Of a DNA stretch of 21,316 nt, positions 1 to 7,263 are shown piece by piece. Origin of the DNA: Bacillota bacterium (lineage in GTDB: Bacteria > Bacillota > Clostridia > Lachnospirales > Lachnospiraceae). The notes under the pieces are model-generated. The model worked only from the letters and a program-made list of their open reading frames with translations. It did not search any database and was not told where the DNA came from. Position 1 is the first letter of the stretch. Every line of letters starts with the position of its first letter. The position numbers were made by a program, and so were the translations under genes. Location of the stretch: contig JAEYSV010000048.1 in assembly GCA_023434365.1 (NCBI GenBank), positions 1 through 21,316 on the forward strand, written 5' to 3'.

Positions 1-4
1 TAAG

Positions 5-25
5 GGCGCGAAGCGCCGCATTTTT
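5..25 (+). terminator. Probable intrinsic terminator of a gene upstream of the window
   Basis: GGCGC (5-9), a GAA loop and GCGCC (13-17) form a short GC-rich hairpin, followed after three bases by TTTTT (21-25). The first three bases of the window (TAA) could be the stop codon of the preceding plus-strand gene, but the upstream sequence is not available to confirm that. Confidence 0.45.
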
Positions 26-72
26 CGATTTACTTGTCAAGTGGTTTAACAAAAAAAGTGGGGGATTTTAAT

Positions 73-117
73 AAAAAAGGAATCTAGAAGCCTTGATTTT
101 ACTGGCTTAAAGATTCC
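73..117 (-). terminator. Intrinsic terminator of the truncated histidine kinase gene
   Basis: Read on the minus strand, 117-104 pairs with 92-79 in a 12-bp stem with two central mismatches (GGAATCT with AGATTCC, AAGCC with GGCTT). It is followed by a run of six T (complement of 73-78). The stop codon of the minus-strand gene (101-99) lies in the loop, so the reading frame ends inside its own terminator. Confidence 0.75.
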
Positions 118-722
118 GAGAGACTATCACTTTCAATTGGAGGACCATCGTTTGCTATAGAAATAATAAGATAAGCCCCTTTTGGTGTTTGTTTTGGTGG
201 AAATGCCGTAATAGTAATATGTCCTTTCTTGTCTACCGCCTCTATGGCATTTTTGATAATATTAGTAAAAACTTGTTTTAGCTTAATATAGTCGCAGGTA
301 TAATTATCAATGTAAGGATGTGAGCCATCCAATAATTTTACGGTTAGAGTATTCTCATTTAGTTGCGCTACACTGTGAAAACTAACTACTAAGTCCATTA
401 ATAGTTTACCTAAGTCAGTTGGCTCACTAGTTAGAACATCGCTTTGATTATAGTTTGAAAGTTGCTCAAGAAGGCAAAAGAGGTCCTTCATATCCTCCAT
501 TATACTATGCCAGTAGGGCATACTTGCTAAGGAACTGTTTTTACTTTGGATAAGCTGTAATGTGCTGAATATTAAAGTGAGAGGGTTTCTTATCTCATGA
601 GTGATACGAGAGATAAGAAATTTGTTTTCGCTAGTGAGTGAGCTTATTAATTGGTTTAATTCAGGAGATTCATTGCATAACTCCTTTAATCTTGCTTCTT
701 CCTCAATATTATACATACACAT
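99..722 (-). CDS. Truncated sensor histidine kinase (DHp domain plus partial ATPase domain)
   Basis: The 207-aa protein has a HisKA-type H-box (HEIRNPLTLI, about residues 42-51) with the phospho-acceptor His, then an N-box (QVFTNIIKNAIEAV) and the start of a G1 box (IANDGPPI). It then stops about ten residues later: the F-box and G2 box of a complete HATPase_c domain are missing. It also has no membrane segment and no obvious sensor domain, so it is cytoplasmic. In the G1 motif the usual first Asp of DxG is Asn. A ribosome site (AGGAAAGG) lies a few bases upstream of the ATG and a good promoter lies at 775-803. The terminator overlaps the stop codon, so this looks like a settled short gene rather than a recent frameshift; other frames after the G1 box show no F or G2 motif. 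It may act as a phosphotransferase or dimerisation partner, somewhat like Spo0B, or be a decaying kinase. The family is certain, the activity is not. Confidence 0.8.
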   Translation of the reverse strand: MCMYNIEEEARLKELCNESPELNQLISSLTSENKFLISRITHEIRNPLTLIFSTLQLIQSKNSSLASMPYWHSIMEDMKDLFCLLEQLSNYNQSDVLTSEPTDLGKLLMDLVVSFHSVAQLNENTLTVKLLDGSHPYIDNYTCDYIKLKQVFTNIIKNAIEAVDKKGHITITAFPPKQTPKGAYLIISIANDGPPIESDSLSESLSQ

Positions 723-774
723 CCGAACCTTTCCTAATAAATGAAAACAAGTTGTTAATACTATCTACAAGAGA

Positions 775-803
775 AATATACTAGAAAATACCAAATAATT
801 CAA
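775..803 (-). promoter_or_regulatory. SigA-type promoter for the truncated histidine kinase
   Basis: On the minus strand TTGAAT (803-798), a 17-bp spacer and TATATT (780-775) form a good housekeeping promoter. Predicted start near 768 gives a leader of about 46 nt before the ATG at 722. Confidence 0.65.
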
Positions 804-869
804 GGATAGATTTGTAATTTATAAAGTGTTACAGTAATCTTAAGATATAATGAGAATGGAGGGATATAT

Positions 870-1289
870 ATGACAAAAAAAGATTGTATTTTTTGTAAGC
901 TTGCGAATGGAGAAATTCCTACGGCAACAGTATATGAGGATGAGGATTTTAGAGCGATTATGGATATTAGTCCTGCAGCAAGAGGACATGTTATTATTCT
1001 AACAAAGGAGCATGCAGCTAATATCTATGAACTTTCAGATGAACTTGCTTCAAAGATTTTCGTAGTTGCTAAGAAAATTGCAAAAGCAGTGAAAGAGGAG
1101 ATTCAATGTGATGGAGTAAACATTCTTCAAAATAATGGAGATGCAGCAGGGCAGAGCTTTTTCCATATACATGTTCATGTGATTCCGAGATATACAAAGG
1201 ATACAGTTGTTATTGGATGGCGACGCAATAATATGAGTGGCGAAGACTTTGATGCAACTGCAAGAGCAATTGCAAGTCATATCGAATAA
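870..1289 (+). CDS. HIT-family nucleotide hydrolase (HinT-like)
   Basis: The 139-aa protein carries the histidine triad HIHVHVIP (His 99, 101, 103) near its C-terminus, the signature of HIT hydrolases that cleave nucleotide phosphoramidates or dinucleoside polyphosphates in the cytoplasm. Cys6 and Cys9 (CIFC), with His48 and His99, fit the structural zinc site found in many bacterial HinT-type proteins. The length is normal for the family. The ATG is preceded by GGAGGG (858-863). The gene is monocistronic: it is divergent from the histidine kinase and closed by a strong hairpin. A TATAAT at 846-851 is present but has no good -35 and would put the start inside the ribosome site, so I do not call a promoter. 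The physiological substrate cannot be told from sequence. Confidence 0.93.
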   Translation: MTKKDCIFCKLANGEIPTATVYEDEDFRAIMDISPAARGHVIILTKEHAANIYELSDELASKIFVVAKKIAKAVKEEIQCDGVNILQNNGDAAGQSFFHIHVHVIPRYTKDTVVIGWRRNNMSGEDFDATARAIASHIE

Positions 1290-1291
1290 AG

Positions 1292-1331
1292 AAATGACCA
1301 GTATTACTTTCTGTAATACTGGTCATTTTTT
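1292..1331. terminator. Strong intrinsic terminator between convergent HIT gene and murG
   Basis: A perfect 15-bp stem (1292-1306 with 1314-1328, extendable by one C-G pair) with a short loop is followed by T1326-T1331. The left side has an A-rich flank, so it could also stop minus-strand transcription from murG, which ends at 1361. Confidence 0.85.
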
Positions 1332-1360
1332 GTGAAGACTATTTAATTGAGTTAAATAAA

Positions 1361-2434
1361 TTATAGATTTCGTGATATTTCTTTATTAATTAGCTCCATA
1401 ATTGTTTTTATAGAATCATTCATTGGACTATCTGACATTGTTTTTATATATTGTTTCTGGTTATCATATACTGTCTCAATAGCAGCTAAGAGCGACTCAT
1501 TTGTCACATTTTCCTCTTGAATAACGTAGCTATAGCCTTGTTTTTCAAATGAGGCGGCATTTAAGATTTGGTCTCCACGACTAGAAGCTGCGCTTAATGG
1601 AACTAGAATATTTGGTTTTCTAAGCGCAAGAATTTCGCATATAGCATTAGCACCAGCGCGACTGATTACCATATCAGAGGCTGCAAATAAATCGGCTAGT
1701 TCTGACTTGATATACTCAAATTGTACGTAGCCTTTTGTTCCATTAAGACTGTCGTCAATCTTATCCTTTCCACATAGGTGAATGATTTGGAATTTGTCTA
1801 ATAGAGTAGGTAAAATAGATCTAATAGCATTATTTACAGCTACAGCACCTAAACTGCCCCCAACAACCAATATAACTGGTTTGTTTAATGAAAATCCACA
1901 GAACTCAATTCCTTTAATTTTATTGCCGCTAAACAGTTCCTTTCGAATAGGAGTACCTGTTAATACTGCTTTATCAGAGGGTAATTTAGACAATGTCTCT
2001 GGAAAGTTAGCACAGACTGTTGTTGCACGAGGGACACATATTCTATTGGCAAGACCAGGAGTCATATCGGATTCATGAATAATTGCTGGAATCTTACGTC
2101 TACTCGCAGCAATAACAACTGGTACGGCAACAAATCCACCTTTGCTAAAAATAACATCGGGTTTTAGTTTCTTAAGTAGTTTACTTGCTTGGCGATAACC
2201 TCTTATTACTTTGAATGGATCAGTAAAATTCTTAATATCTAAGTATCGTCGTAGTTTACCGGAGGAGATCCCGTAGTAGGGGATGTCAAATTCTTCAATT
2301 AGTTTTTTTTCTATGCCATCATAGGAACCAATGTAGTGAATATCAAAGCCTTGACGTTTTAGTTCCGGAAGGAGGGCAATATTTGGGGTAACATGTCCGG
2401 CAGTGCCTCCACCGGTTAATACAATTCGTTTCAT
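1361..2434 (-). CDS. murG: UDP-GlcNAc:undecaprenyl-PP-MurNAc-pentapeptide GlcNAc transferase (MurG)
   Basis: MurG makes lipid II from lipid I on the inner face of the membrane. The 357-aa protein shows the N-terminal glycine-rich loop GGGTAGHVTPN (8-18), HESDMTPGLAN (120-130, the HEQN-type acceptor/donor motif), GGSLGA (192-197) and the UDP-GlcNAc binding region SRAGANAICEI (258-268), in the usual GT28 order and length. The start at 2434 is chosen because AGGAGGA (complement of 2441-2447) lies just upstream; a longer open frame to 2752 runs across the promoter and into mtnN and has no ribosome site. The gene stands alone, not in a dcw cluster, and carries HESD instead of the common HEQN, as in second MurG copies of some Firmicutes. 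It may therefore be a paralogue. Enzyme class is sure; whether it is the main MurG is not. Confidence 0.93.
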   Translation of the reverse strand: MKRIVLTGGGTAGHVTPNIALLPELKRQGFDIHYIGSYDGIEKKLIEEFDIPYYGISSGKLRRYLDIKNFTDPFKVIRGYRQASKLLKKLKPDVIFSKGGFVAVPVVIAASRRKIPAIIHESDMTPGLANRICVPRATTVCANFPETLSKLPSDKAVLTGTPIRKELFSGNKIKGIEFCGFSLNKPVILVVGGSLGAVAVNNAIRSILPTLLDKFQIIHLCGKDKIDDSLNGTKGYVQFEYIKSELADLFAASDMVISRAGANAICEILALRKPNILVPLSAASSRGDQILNAASFEKQGYSYVIQEENVTNESLLAAIETVYDNQKQYIKTMSDSPMNDSIKTIMELINKEISRNL

Positions 2435-2480
2435 ATGAAATCCTCCTGTAAATATATACTTACAATGTTTTATTGCTCTA

Positions 2481-2509
2481 ATTGTATAACACGACAATAA
2501 GTTTGGCAA
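2481..2509 (-). promoter_or_regulatory. SigA-type promoter for murG
   Basis: On the minus strand TTGCCA (2509-2504), a 17-bp spacer and TACAAT (2486-2481) form a promoter about 40 nt upstream of the murG ATG. It is back to back with the mtnN promoter. Confidence 0.65.
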
Positions 2510-2539
2510 TTCTTTCAAAGAAAGAGTTATGTATAGTTT

Positions 2540-2568
2540 TTGATATTTATGATAATTTATGATAAGAT
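2540..2568 (+). promoter_or_regulatory. SigA-type promoter for mtnN, with an internal 10-bp tandem repeat
   Basis: TTGATA (2540-2545), 17 bp and TAAGAT (2563-2568). The spacer and the first half of the -10 consist of two exact tandem copies of TTTATGATAA (2546-2555 and 2556-2565). Predicted start is near 2575, about 23 nt before the ATG. Confidence 0.7.
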
Positions 2569-2597
2569 GGGATATAAATTCGAAAAGGTGAGATAAA

Positions 2598-3293
2598 ATG
2601 AAAATAGGCATTATTGGGGCCATGGAAATTGAAGTGACCCGATTAAAAGAGTTAATGAGTAATAAACAGATAATAACCAAGGCAGGAATGGATTTTGTCG
2701 AAGGAATGCTAATGGATAAGCCAGTAGTGATTGTTCGTAGTGGGATTGGCAAAGTGAATGCAGCAGTATGTGCGCAAATTCTTGTCGATGTTTTTAATGT
2801 GAGTGTAATATTTAATACAGGTATTGCAGGAGGAATTGCAACAGATATTAATATAGGCGATATTGTGATTAGTAAAGATGTTCTTCATCATGATATGGAT
2901 GCTACCGGATTTGGTTATGAAGTTGGTGTGATTCCTCAAATGAGCTGTTCTGTATTTCAGGCAGATGAAGAGCTAGGAAGATTAGCTAAGGATGTCTGTG
3001 CAGAGGTATTGCCAGAGGTTACTGCCTATGTAGGAAGAGTGTTGACTGGGGATCAGTTTATTAGTAGTCGAGATAAAAAGGAATGGTTACTAGAAAGTTT
3101 TGATGGATGCTGTGCTGAAATGGAAGGAGCGGCTATTGCTCAGGTAGCTTATTTAAATCAAGTTCCATTTGTCATTTTTCGCGCTATTTCTGATAAGGCG
3201 GACAATACAGCCTGTGTCGATTACCCACAGTTTGAAAGAGAAGCAGTGAACCATGCTGTTGCTCTAGTAACAGGAATACTTGCAAAGTTTTAG
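2598..3293 (+). CDS. mtnN: 5'-methylthioadenosine/S-adenosylhomocysteine nucleosidase
   Basis: This cytoplasmic enzyme removes adenine from methylthioadenosine and S-adenosylhomocysteine, recycling the by-products of SAM use and feeding LuxS-type pathways where present. The 231-aa protein matches the family from end to end: Glu12 in GAMEIEV, the phosphorylase-fold loop NTGIAGG (73-79), AEMEGAAIA with Glu176, and ISDKAD with the catalytic Asp199 (equivalent to E. coli Glu12, Glu174 and Asp197). All key residues are present. AAGGTGAG precedes the ATG. The gene has its own promoter and a terminator at 3347-3380, so it is monocistronic. Confidence 0.97.
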   Translation: MKIGIIGAMEIEVTRLKELMSNKQIITKAGMDFVEGMLMDKPVVIVRSGIGKVNAAVCAQILVDVFNVSVIFNTGIAGGIATDINIGDIVISKDVLHHDMDATGFGYEVGVIPQMSCSVFQADEELGRLAKDVCAEVLPEVTAYVGRVLTGDQFISSRDKKEWLLESFDGCCAEMEGAAIAQVAYLNQVPFVIFRAISDKADNTACVDYPQFEREAVNHAVALVTGILAKF

Positions 3294-3346
3294 TGTCGCA
3301 TTGTGTAAAAGATAGTTAGAAAAATATAAATAAGTTTAAAAAGGTT

Positions 3347-3380
3347 AAAGACGAACTATTAATCAAGTTCGTCTTTTTTT
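3347..3380 (+). terminator. Intrinsic terminator after mtnN
   Basis: AAAGACGAACT (3347-3357) pairs perfectly with AGTTCGTCTTT (3366-3376) around an 8-nt loop, running into T3374-T3380. Confidence 0.9.
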
Positions 3381-3446
3381 GTAAAAAAACCAAAGAATAA
3401 CCTAGATTACCTAAAATGTTGTCAGACGATTTTTCGGCTTGTCCTC

Positions 3447-3475
3447 TTTTCAAAGATGAATATCTAGTATATAAT
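3447..3475 (+). promoter_or_regulatory. Promoter for the Lys/Glu-rich membrane protein gene
   Basis: TTTTCA (3447-3452), 17 bp and a perfect TATAAT (3470-3475), about 35 nt upstream of the ATG at 3516. Confidence 0.6.
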
Positions 3476-3515
3476 ACATTTGTAAAAATATGGTATTAAA
3501 GAAGGGAGTTATGGC

Positions 3516-5075
3516 ATGATAACAGAGATGTTTGAACAAAAAATATTTTTATATATTATTATAGCCATATGCATAGTTGGGTTATTAGTAAAGATGATGT
3601 TGAGTATTAAGTACAAATCTTTAATTCGAGCATCGAAAAAAATGGGAACCTCTACAAATAAATTAATGAGAGTTTTACGGCTTAAGTTTGAAACCTGTTA
3701 CAAATTGCGTATAGGTGTGAATAATGTGGATACTTTTGTTGATAAGTATGTATATCGTCATCGGTTTTGTGGACTGTTGTTATGCACATGGGATACAATA
3801 AGTGGAGAACTAGTTATATTATGTGCCTTGACAGGTTCATTTTTCTCGGTTTTGGGATTAATATACGAATGTGGAAGAACTGAGATTCTGTCCACATTTA
3901 TTGCTGGTTTATTAACATGTGGTATGTTGATAAGTTTTGATTATTTATTAGGAATAAGCACGAAACGTAAAATTTTAAAGGTTAATATTAAGGACTATCT
4001 TGAGAATTTTTTAAAGGCTAGACTTGAAAGTGATACCTTTAGTTCAGAAGTATTAGAGCAGTATAGAAAAGAATATTTTGAACTTCCAAGACAACAGGAA
4101 GCGTCTATGACTAGAGCTGAAAAGAAGAAAGCACATAAAGCAGCGAAATTACAGGAGAAAATGACTCGTAAGAAAGAAAAGAATGCTAGAAAACAACCAG
4201 AGCTTACGGTTGGAGCTGAGGTTTCAGCAACTATAGCACAAAAGCCTGTAAAGGAAAAGAAAAAGTCATTAAAACCTGCGGAGCAACGTAGAGAGGCTAA
4301 AAAGAATGAGTTGCGTAAAATGATAGAAGAAGATAAAGAAAATAGAAGGCAAAGAGAACATAGCGAAGAAGCTCCTATCGTAGCTAAGAGTAATATTATT
4401 CCATTACATAGAGATGCAGTTACAAAAGTTGGGGAAAAAACAGGCGTTGCGACAGGGATAAAAACGGGAGTTATTTTAAATGCTGAACCAAAGGAAATGG
4501 TAGACAATAACAGTAAGAGTAAGCAAAATCATAATCAAAGTAGCAATTTCATAGAAACTAAGAAAAATATACAAACGACAGTTGCTGATTCAAAAAAATC
4601 AAATGATGGTATTAGTGACAAAGAGTTTATCGAGATAAAGAGAGTGGAAGATACTAAGTCTAATAATATGAACACCTTAAAGGATTTTTCTGAAAAAGTT
4701 GATAAAGCGACAAAAGGAAGATACCACCTAGCTCAACCGAATGCAAAAGGAATGGTAGGATATAAAGCAGGGTTTACAGTGTTACAACGTAAGGAAATAA
4801 TCCGGGCGGAAGCAAAGAAAAGAAAAGAACTTAGTAAGCAGAGTAATGTTAATATCAATGCTTTTCAGGTGTCATCACAGGAAGGTCATAGAAAAGATAG
4901 TGATTCACAAAGAAAAGAGATTGCCGCAACTCGGATTATTCAGAATCCAAGTTCATCTCAAATTGTGCAAGGTAAGAATGAAAATTACAGAGTGAATAAT
5001 AAAGAGGATAAATTTGAAATTAGTAAAGAAGAAGCTAAAGTAATTGAGGAAATTTTAAAGGAATATTTAGCATAA
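3516..5075 (+). CDS. Membrane protein with long charged cytoplasmic tail, function unknown
   Basis: I do not recognise a named family in this 519-aa protein. Three hydrophobic segments are visible at about 11-29, 97-117 and 123-145, so it is probably an integral membrane protein. Residues from about 195 to 470 are extremely rich in Lys, Glu, Arg and Gln with low complexity, likely helical or disordered. The last 15 residues (EEAKVIEEILKEYLA) form a compact amphipathic helix that looks more constrained than the tail before it, and could be a docking element. The start is supported by AAGGGAG a few bases upstream of the ATG. The gene has its own promoter; the downstream pgi also has one, so the pair need not be co-transcribed. 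A 170-aa open frame on the opposite strand is a by-product of the biased codon content. Confidence 0.8.
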   Translation: MITEMFEQKIFLYIIIAICIVGLLVKMMLSIKYKSLIRASKKMGTSTNKLMRVLRLKFETCYKLRIGVNNVDTFVDKYVYRHRFCGLLLCTWDTISGELVILCALTGSFFSVLGLIYECGRTEILSTFIAGLLTCGMLISFDYLLGISTKRKILKVNIKDYLENFLKARLESDTFSSEVLEQYRKEYFELPRQQEASMTRAEKKKAHKAAKLQEKMTRKKEKNARKQPELTVGAEVSATIAQKPVKEKKKSLKPAEQRREAKKNELRKMIEEDKENRRQREHSEEAPIVAKSNIIPLHRDAVTKVGEKTGVATGIKTGVILNAEPKEMVDNNSKSKQNHNQSSNFIETKKNIQTTVADSKKSNDGISDKEFIEIKRVEDTKSNNMNTLKDFSEKVDKATKGRYHLAQPNAKGMVGYKAGFTVLQRKEIIRAEAKKRKELSKQSNVNINAFQVSSQEGHRKDSDSQRKEIAATRIIQNPSSSQIVQGKNENYRVNNKEDKFEISKEEAKVIEEILKEYLA

Positions 5076-5110
5076 TACATGATTTAATGAATTGTGCATT
5101 CTTTTCTCTA

Positions 5111-5140
5111 TTGATAATAAATATTCTATTTGATAGAATA
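5111..5140 (+). promoter_or_regulatory. pgi promoter with overlapping inverted repeat
   Basis: TTGATA (5111-5116), 17 bp and TAGAAT (5134-5139) form a good SigA promoter. A perfect inverted repeat, TATTCTAT (5122-5129), TTG and ATAGAATA (5133-5140), covers the spacer and the whole -10. The predicted start is near 5146, downstream of the repeat, so the repeat is not in the mRNA and would act as DNA if it acts at all. Confidence 0.65.
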
Positions 5141-5176
5141 ACTATAAATGTGAATAGAAAAAGGAGTGTAAGCAAT

Positions 5177-6526
5177 ATGTTAAAACAAGTAACATTTGAT
5201 TATTCTATTACAAAACAGTATGTTGCAGAACATGAAATGGCAATTATGAAGGATATTGCTTTAGCAGCAAAAACTAAATTAATAGAGAAATCAGGAGCCG
5301 GTAATGATTTTTTGGGTTGGATTGATCTACCTGTTAATTATGATAAAGTAGAATTTGCAAGAATTCAGCAGGCAGCAGATAAGATTCAAAAGGACTCGGA
5401 TGTTTTATTGGTAATTGGTATTGGAGGTTCATATTTAGGAGCAAGAGCTGCTATAGAGTTTTTAAGACATAGCTTTTATAACAGCGTTGATAAGACGGTA
5501 AGAAAAACTCCTGAGATTTATTATGTTGGTAATAATATCAGTAGTACTTACATTACACATCTGATTCAGACAATTGGAGAACGTGATTTTTCAATTAACG
5601 TCATCAGTAAGTCTGGAACGACTACAGAACCTGCAATAGCATTTCGTGTATTTAAAAAAATGCTTGAGCAAAAGTATGGGAAAGTGGAAGCTGCGAAAAG
5701 AATCTATGCCACTACAGATAAAGCAAAGGGTGCATTAAAAAACCTTTCAGATAGTCAAGGATATGAAACATTTGTTGTTCCTGATGATATTGGAGGTCGT
5801 TTTAGTGTATTGACGGCAGTGGGATTACTACCAATTGCAGTTAGCGGTGCAGATATTTTAAAATTAATGGAAGGTGCTGCAGCAATGCGCGCACGCTGCT
5901 TAAACGATGAGTTTGATAATAATGACACTGTAAAGTACGCAGCAATCCGTAATATATTACTTAGAAAAAACAAGAACATTGAAGTTTTAGCAAATTATGA
6001 ACCTGCATTGCATTATGTAGGTGAGTGGTGGAAACAGTTATTTGGCGAAAGCGAAGGAAAAGACCAAAAAGGAATTTTCCCTGCAGCAGTTGATTTAACA
6101 ACTGATCTTCATTCAATGGGACAATTTATTCAAGATGGACAGAGAACAATGTTTGAAACTGTCCTTGAATTAGAAAATCCTACCTGTGAAATAGTAATAG
6201 AGGAAGAGGAAGTTGATTTAGATGGATTAAACTATCTTGCGGGTAAAACAGTTGACTTTATTAATAAAAGTGCGATGAAGGGAACCTTATTAGCTCATAC
6301 TGATGGCCAGGTGCCGAATCTGTTAATTAAAATTCCAGCACAGGATGAGTATTCGTTAGGACAATTATTTTACTTTTTCGAATTTGCTTGTGGTGTAAGT
6401 GGATACATTTTAGGAGTGAATCCTTTTGATCAACCAGGTGTTGAAAGTTATAAGAGCAATATGTTTGCATTACTTGGTAAACCTGGTTATGAAAAAGAAC
6501 GTGAAGAATTATTAAAAAGATTATAG
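5177..6526 (+). CDS. pgi: Glucose-6-phosphate isomerase
   Basis: Pgi interconverts glucose 6-phosphate and fructose 6-phosphate in glycolysis and gluconeogenesis. The 449-aa length is that of Gram-positive Pgi. Family motifs are in order: IGIGGSYLGARA (80-91), SKSGTTTEPAIAF (144-156), GGRFSVLTAVGLLPIA (206-221), QLFGESEGKDQKG with catalytic Glu291 (287-299), HSMGQ with His312, and GVESYK with the catalytic Lys426. The start at 5177 is chosen because AAGGAG (5161-5166) is well spaced from it; the frame is open for 30 codons further upstream, but that stretch crosses the promoter and has no homology to Pgi. The gene is closed by a strong bidirectional terminator. Confidence 0.97.
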   Translation: MLKQVTFDYSITKQYVAEHEMAIMKDIALAAKTKLIEKSGAGNDFLGWIDLPVNYDKVEFARIQQAADKIQKDSDVLLVIGIGGSYLGARAAIEFLRHSFYNSVDKTVRKTPEIYYVGNNISSTYITHLIQTIGERDFSINVISKSGTTTEPAIAFRVFKKMLEQKYGKVEAAKRIYATTDKAKGALKNLSDSQGYETFVVPDDIGGRFSVLTAVGLLPIAVSGADILKLMEGAAAMRARCLNDEFDNNDTVKYAAIRNILLRKNKNIEVLANYEPALHYVGEWWKQLFGESEGKDQKGIFPAAVDLTTDLHSMGQFIQDGQRTMFETVLELENPTCEIVIEEEEVDLDGLNYLAGKTVDFINKSAMKGTLLAHTDGQVPNLLIKIPAQDEYSLGQLFYFFEFACGVSGYILGVNPFDQPGVESYKSNMFALLGKPGYEKEREELLKRL

Positions 6527-6527
6527 A

Positions 6528-6560
6528 AAAAAGGGGATTGTCACTGACAATCCCCTTTTT
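6528..6560. terminator. Bidirectional terminator between pgi and the M15 peptidase gene
   Basis: A 15-bp perfect stem (6528-6542 with 6546-6560, core GGGGATTGTC) with a 3-nt loop is flanked by AAAAA on the left and TTTTT on the right, so it works on both strands. It starts two bases after the pgi stop codon and overlaps the stop codon of the convergent gene (6561-6559). Confidence 0.92.
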
Positions 6561-7254
6561 AACAGGATATACTAATATCAAAGTGTTGATAATCTTTAGT
6601 TTTAGACCAGTCGCCACCCCATTCGAACCCTTCTTTTTTAAAAGTTCGTACGCAAACATCATTAGCATGAATCATATAAGGATGGCAACATTCACGATTA
6701 ATGTATGGCGTAGCTTCTTTTGGTAAGACAACAGGTTTTTGGTTAATTGTTGTAAGATAAGGATTGTATAGTGGATTAATATCAATGGCTAACCCCAGAC
6801 TATGTTTTGATAATTTTGATGTACCTGCAATACAACGATAATTAAATGCAGAAGAATTGTTATCCGCCATAGAACGTTCATCATTAGCATCATAATCATC
6901 AATGAGGAACATTTTTTCTATAGGATAACAGGCATTAAATAATCGGAGCATACATCTTAGTATTTGGGGGTAGATTTTTTTATTAACAATCAATTCCCCA
7001 ATAACTATCTCATGTTGAAAGTTCCAGTGCGGAATTTGTAGATATACCAGGTCATCGAAGCTAATATGATTATTCTCATGATATGAGATACCATGAATTC
7101 TCTTAATTATATTTTGGGAAATGGTATATGCATTAAAGCAAGCTGTTAATTGTGGGATAGTAATTGTATAAGGCAAAACTGATCCTGGCTCCTTCATAGA
7201 GTCAAGGTTTGTTTTTAGTTCCATACTGAGGTAGCGAAGATTTAGTTTTTGCAT
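6559..7254 (-). CDS. M15-family (VanY-like) peptidase domain protein without signal peptide
   Basis: The C-terminal part (about 125-229) is a zinc peptidase of the M15 family: FNYRCIAGTSKLSKHSLG with His151, AIDINP with Asp158, and KDYQHFDI with His224 supply the expected metal ligands, and EGFEWGGDW (208-216) matches the conserved substrate loop. Relatives cleave D-Ala-D-Ala or L-Ala-D-Glu bonds of peptidoglycan peptides. Residues 1-120 match nothing I know. There is no signal peptide or membrane anchor, which is odd for a wall enzyme, so it may act on imported muropeptides, in the spore compartment, or leave the cell another way. A strong AGGAGG lies 14 nt before the ATG, which is long; no in-frame alternative start exists between it and the upstream stop, so translation is probably coupled to the preceding gene (9-nt gap). 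Confidence 0.85.
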   Translation of the reverse strand: MQKLNLRYLSMELKTNLDSMKEPGSVLPYTITIPQLTACFNAYTISQNIIKRIHGISYHENNHISFDDLVYLQIPHWNFQHEIVIGELIVNKKIYPQILRCMLRLFNACYPIEKMFLIDDYDANDERSMADNNSSAFNYRCIAGTSKLSKHSLGLAIDINPLYNPYLTTINQKPVVLPKEATPYINRECCHPYMIHANDVCVRTFKKEGFEWGGDWSKTKDYQHFDISISC

Positions 7255-7263
7255 AGTAGCAAC

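Noticed and set aside
1..160. Frameshifted remainder of the histidine kinase C-terminus
   Set aside because: Reading the minus strand in the other frames after the G1 box shows no F-box or G2 box, and only about 100 bases remain before the window edge, including the terminator.
2435..2752. N-terminal extension of murG to 463 residues
   Set aside because: It crosses the murG promoter and the start of mtnN, has no ribosome site, and MurG homology begins exactly at the Met after AGGAGGA (start 2434).
3995..4507. 170-aa open frame on the minus strand inside the Lys/Glu-rich membrane protein gene
   Set aside because: It is the mirror of AAG/GAA-rich codons, giving a Phe/Ser/Leu-rich product; no ribosome site or promoter supports it.
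5087..5176. 30-codon upstream extension of pgi
   Set aside because: It covers the promoter and lacks Pgi similarity; AAGGAG fits the start at 5177.
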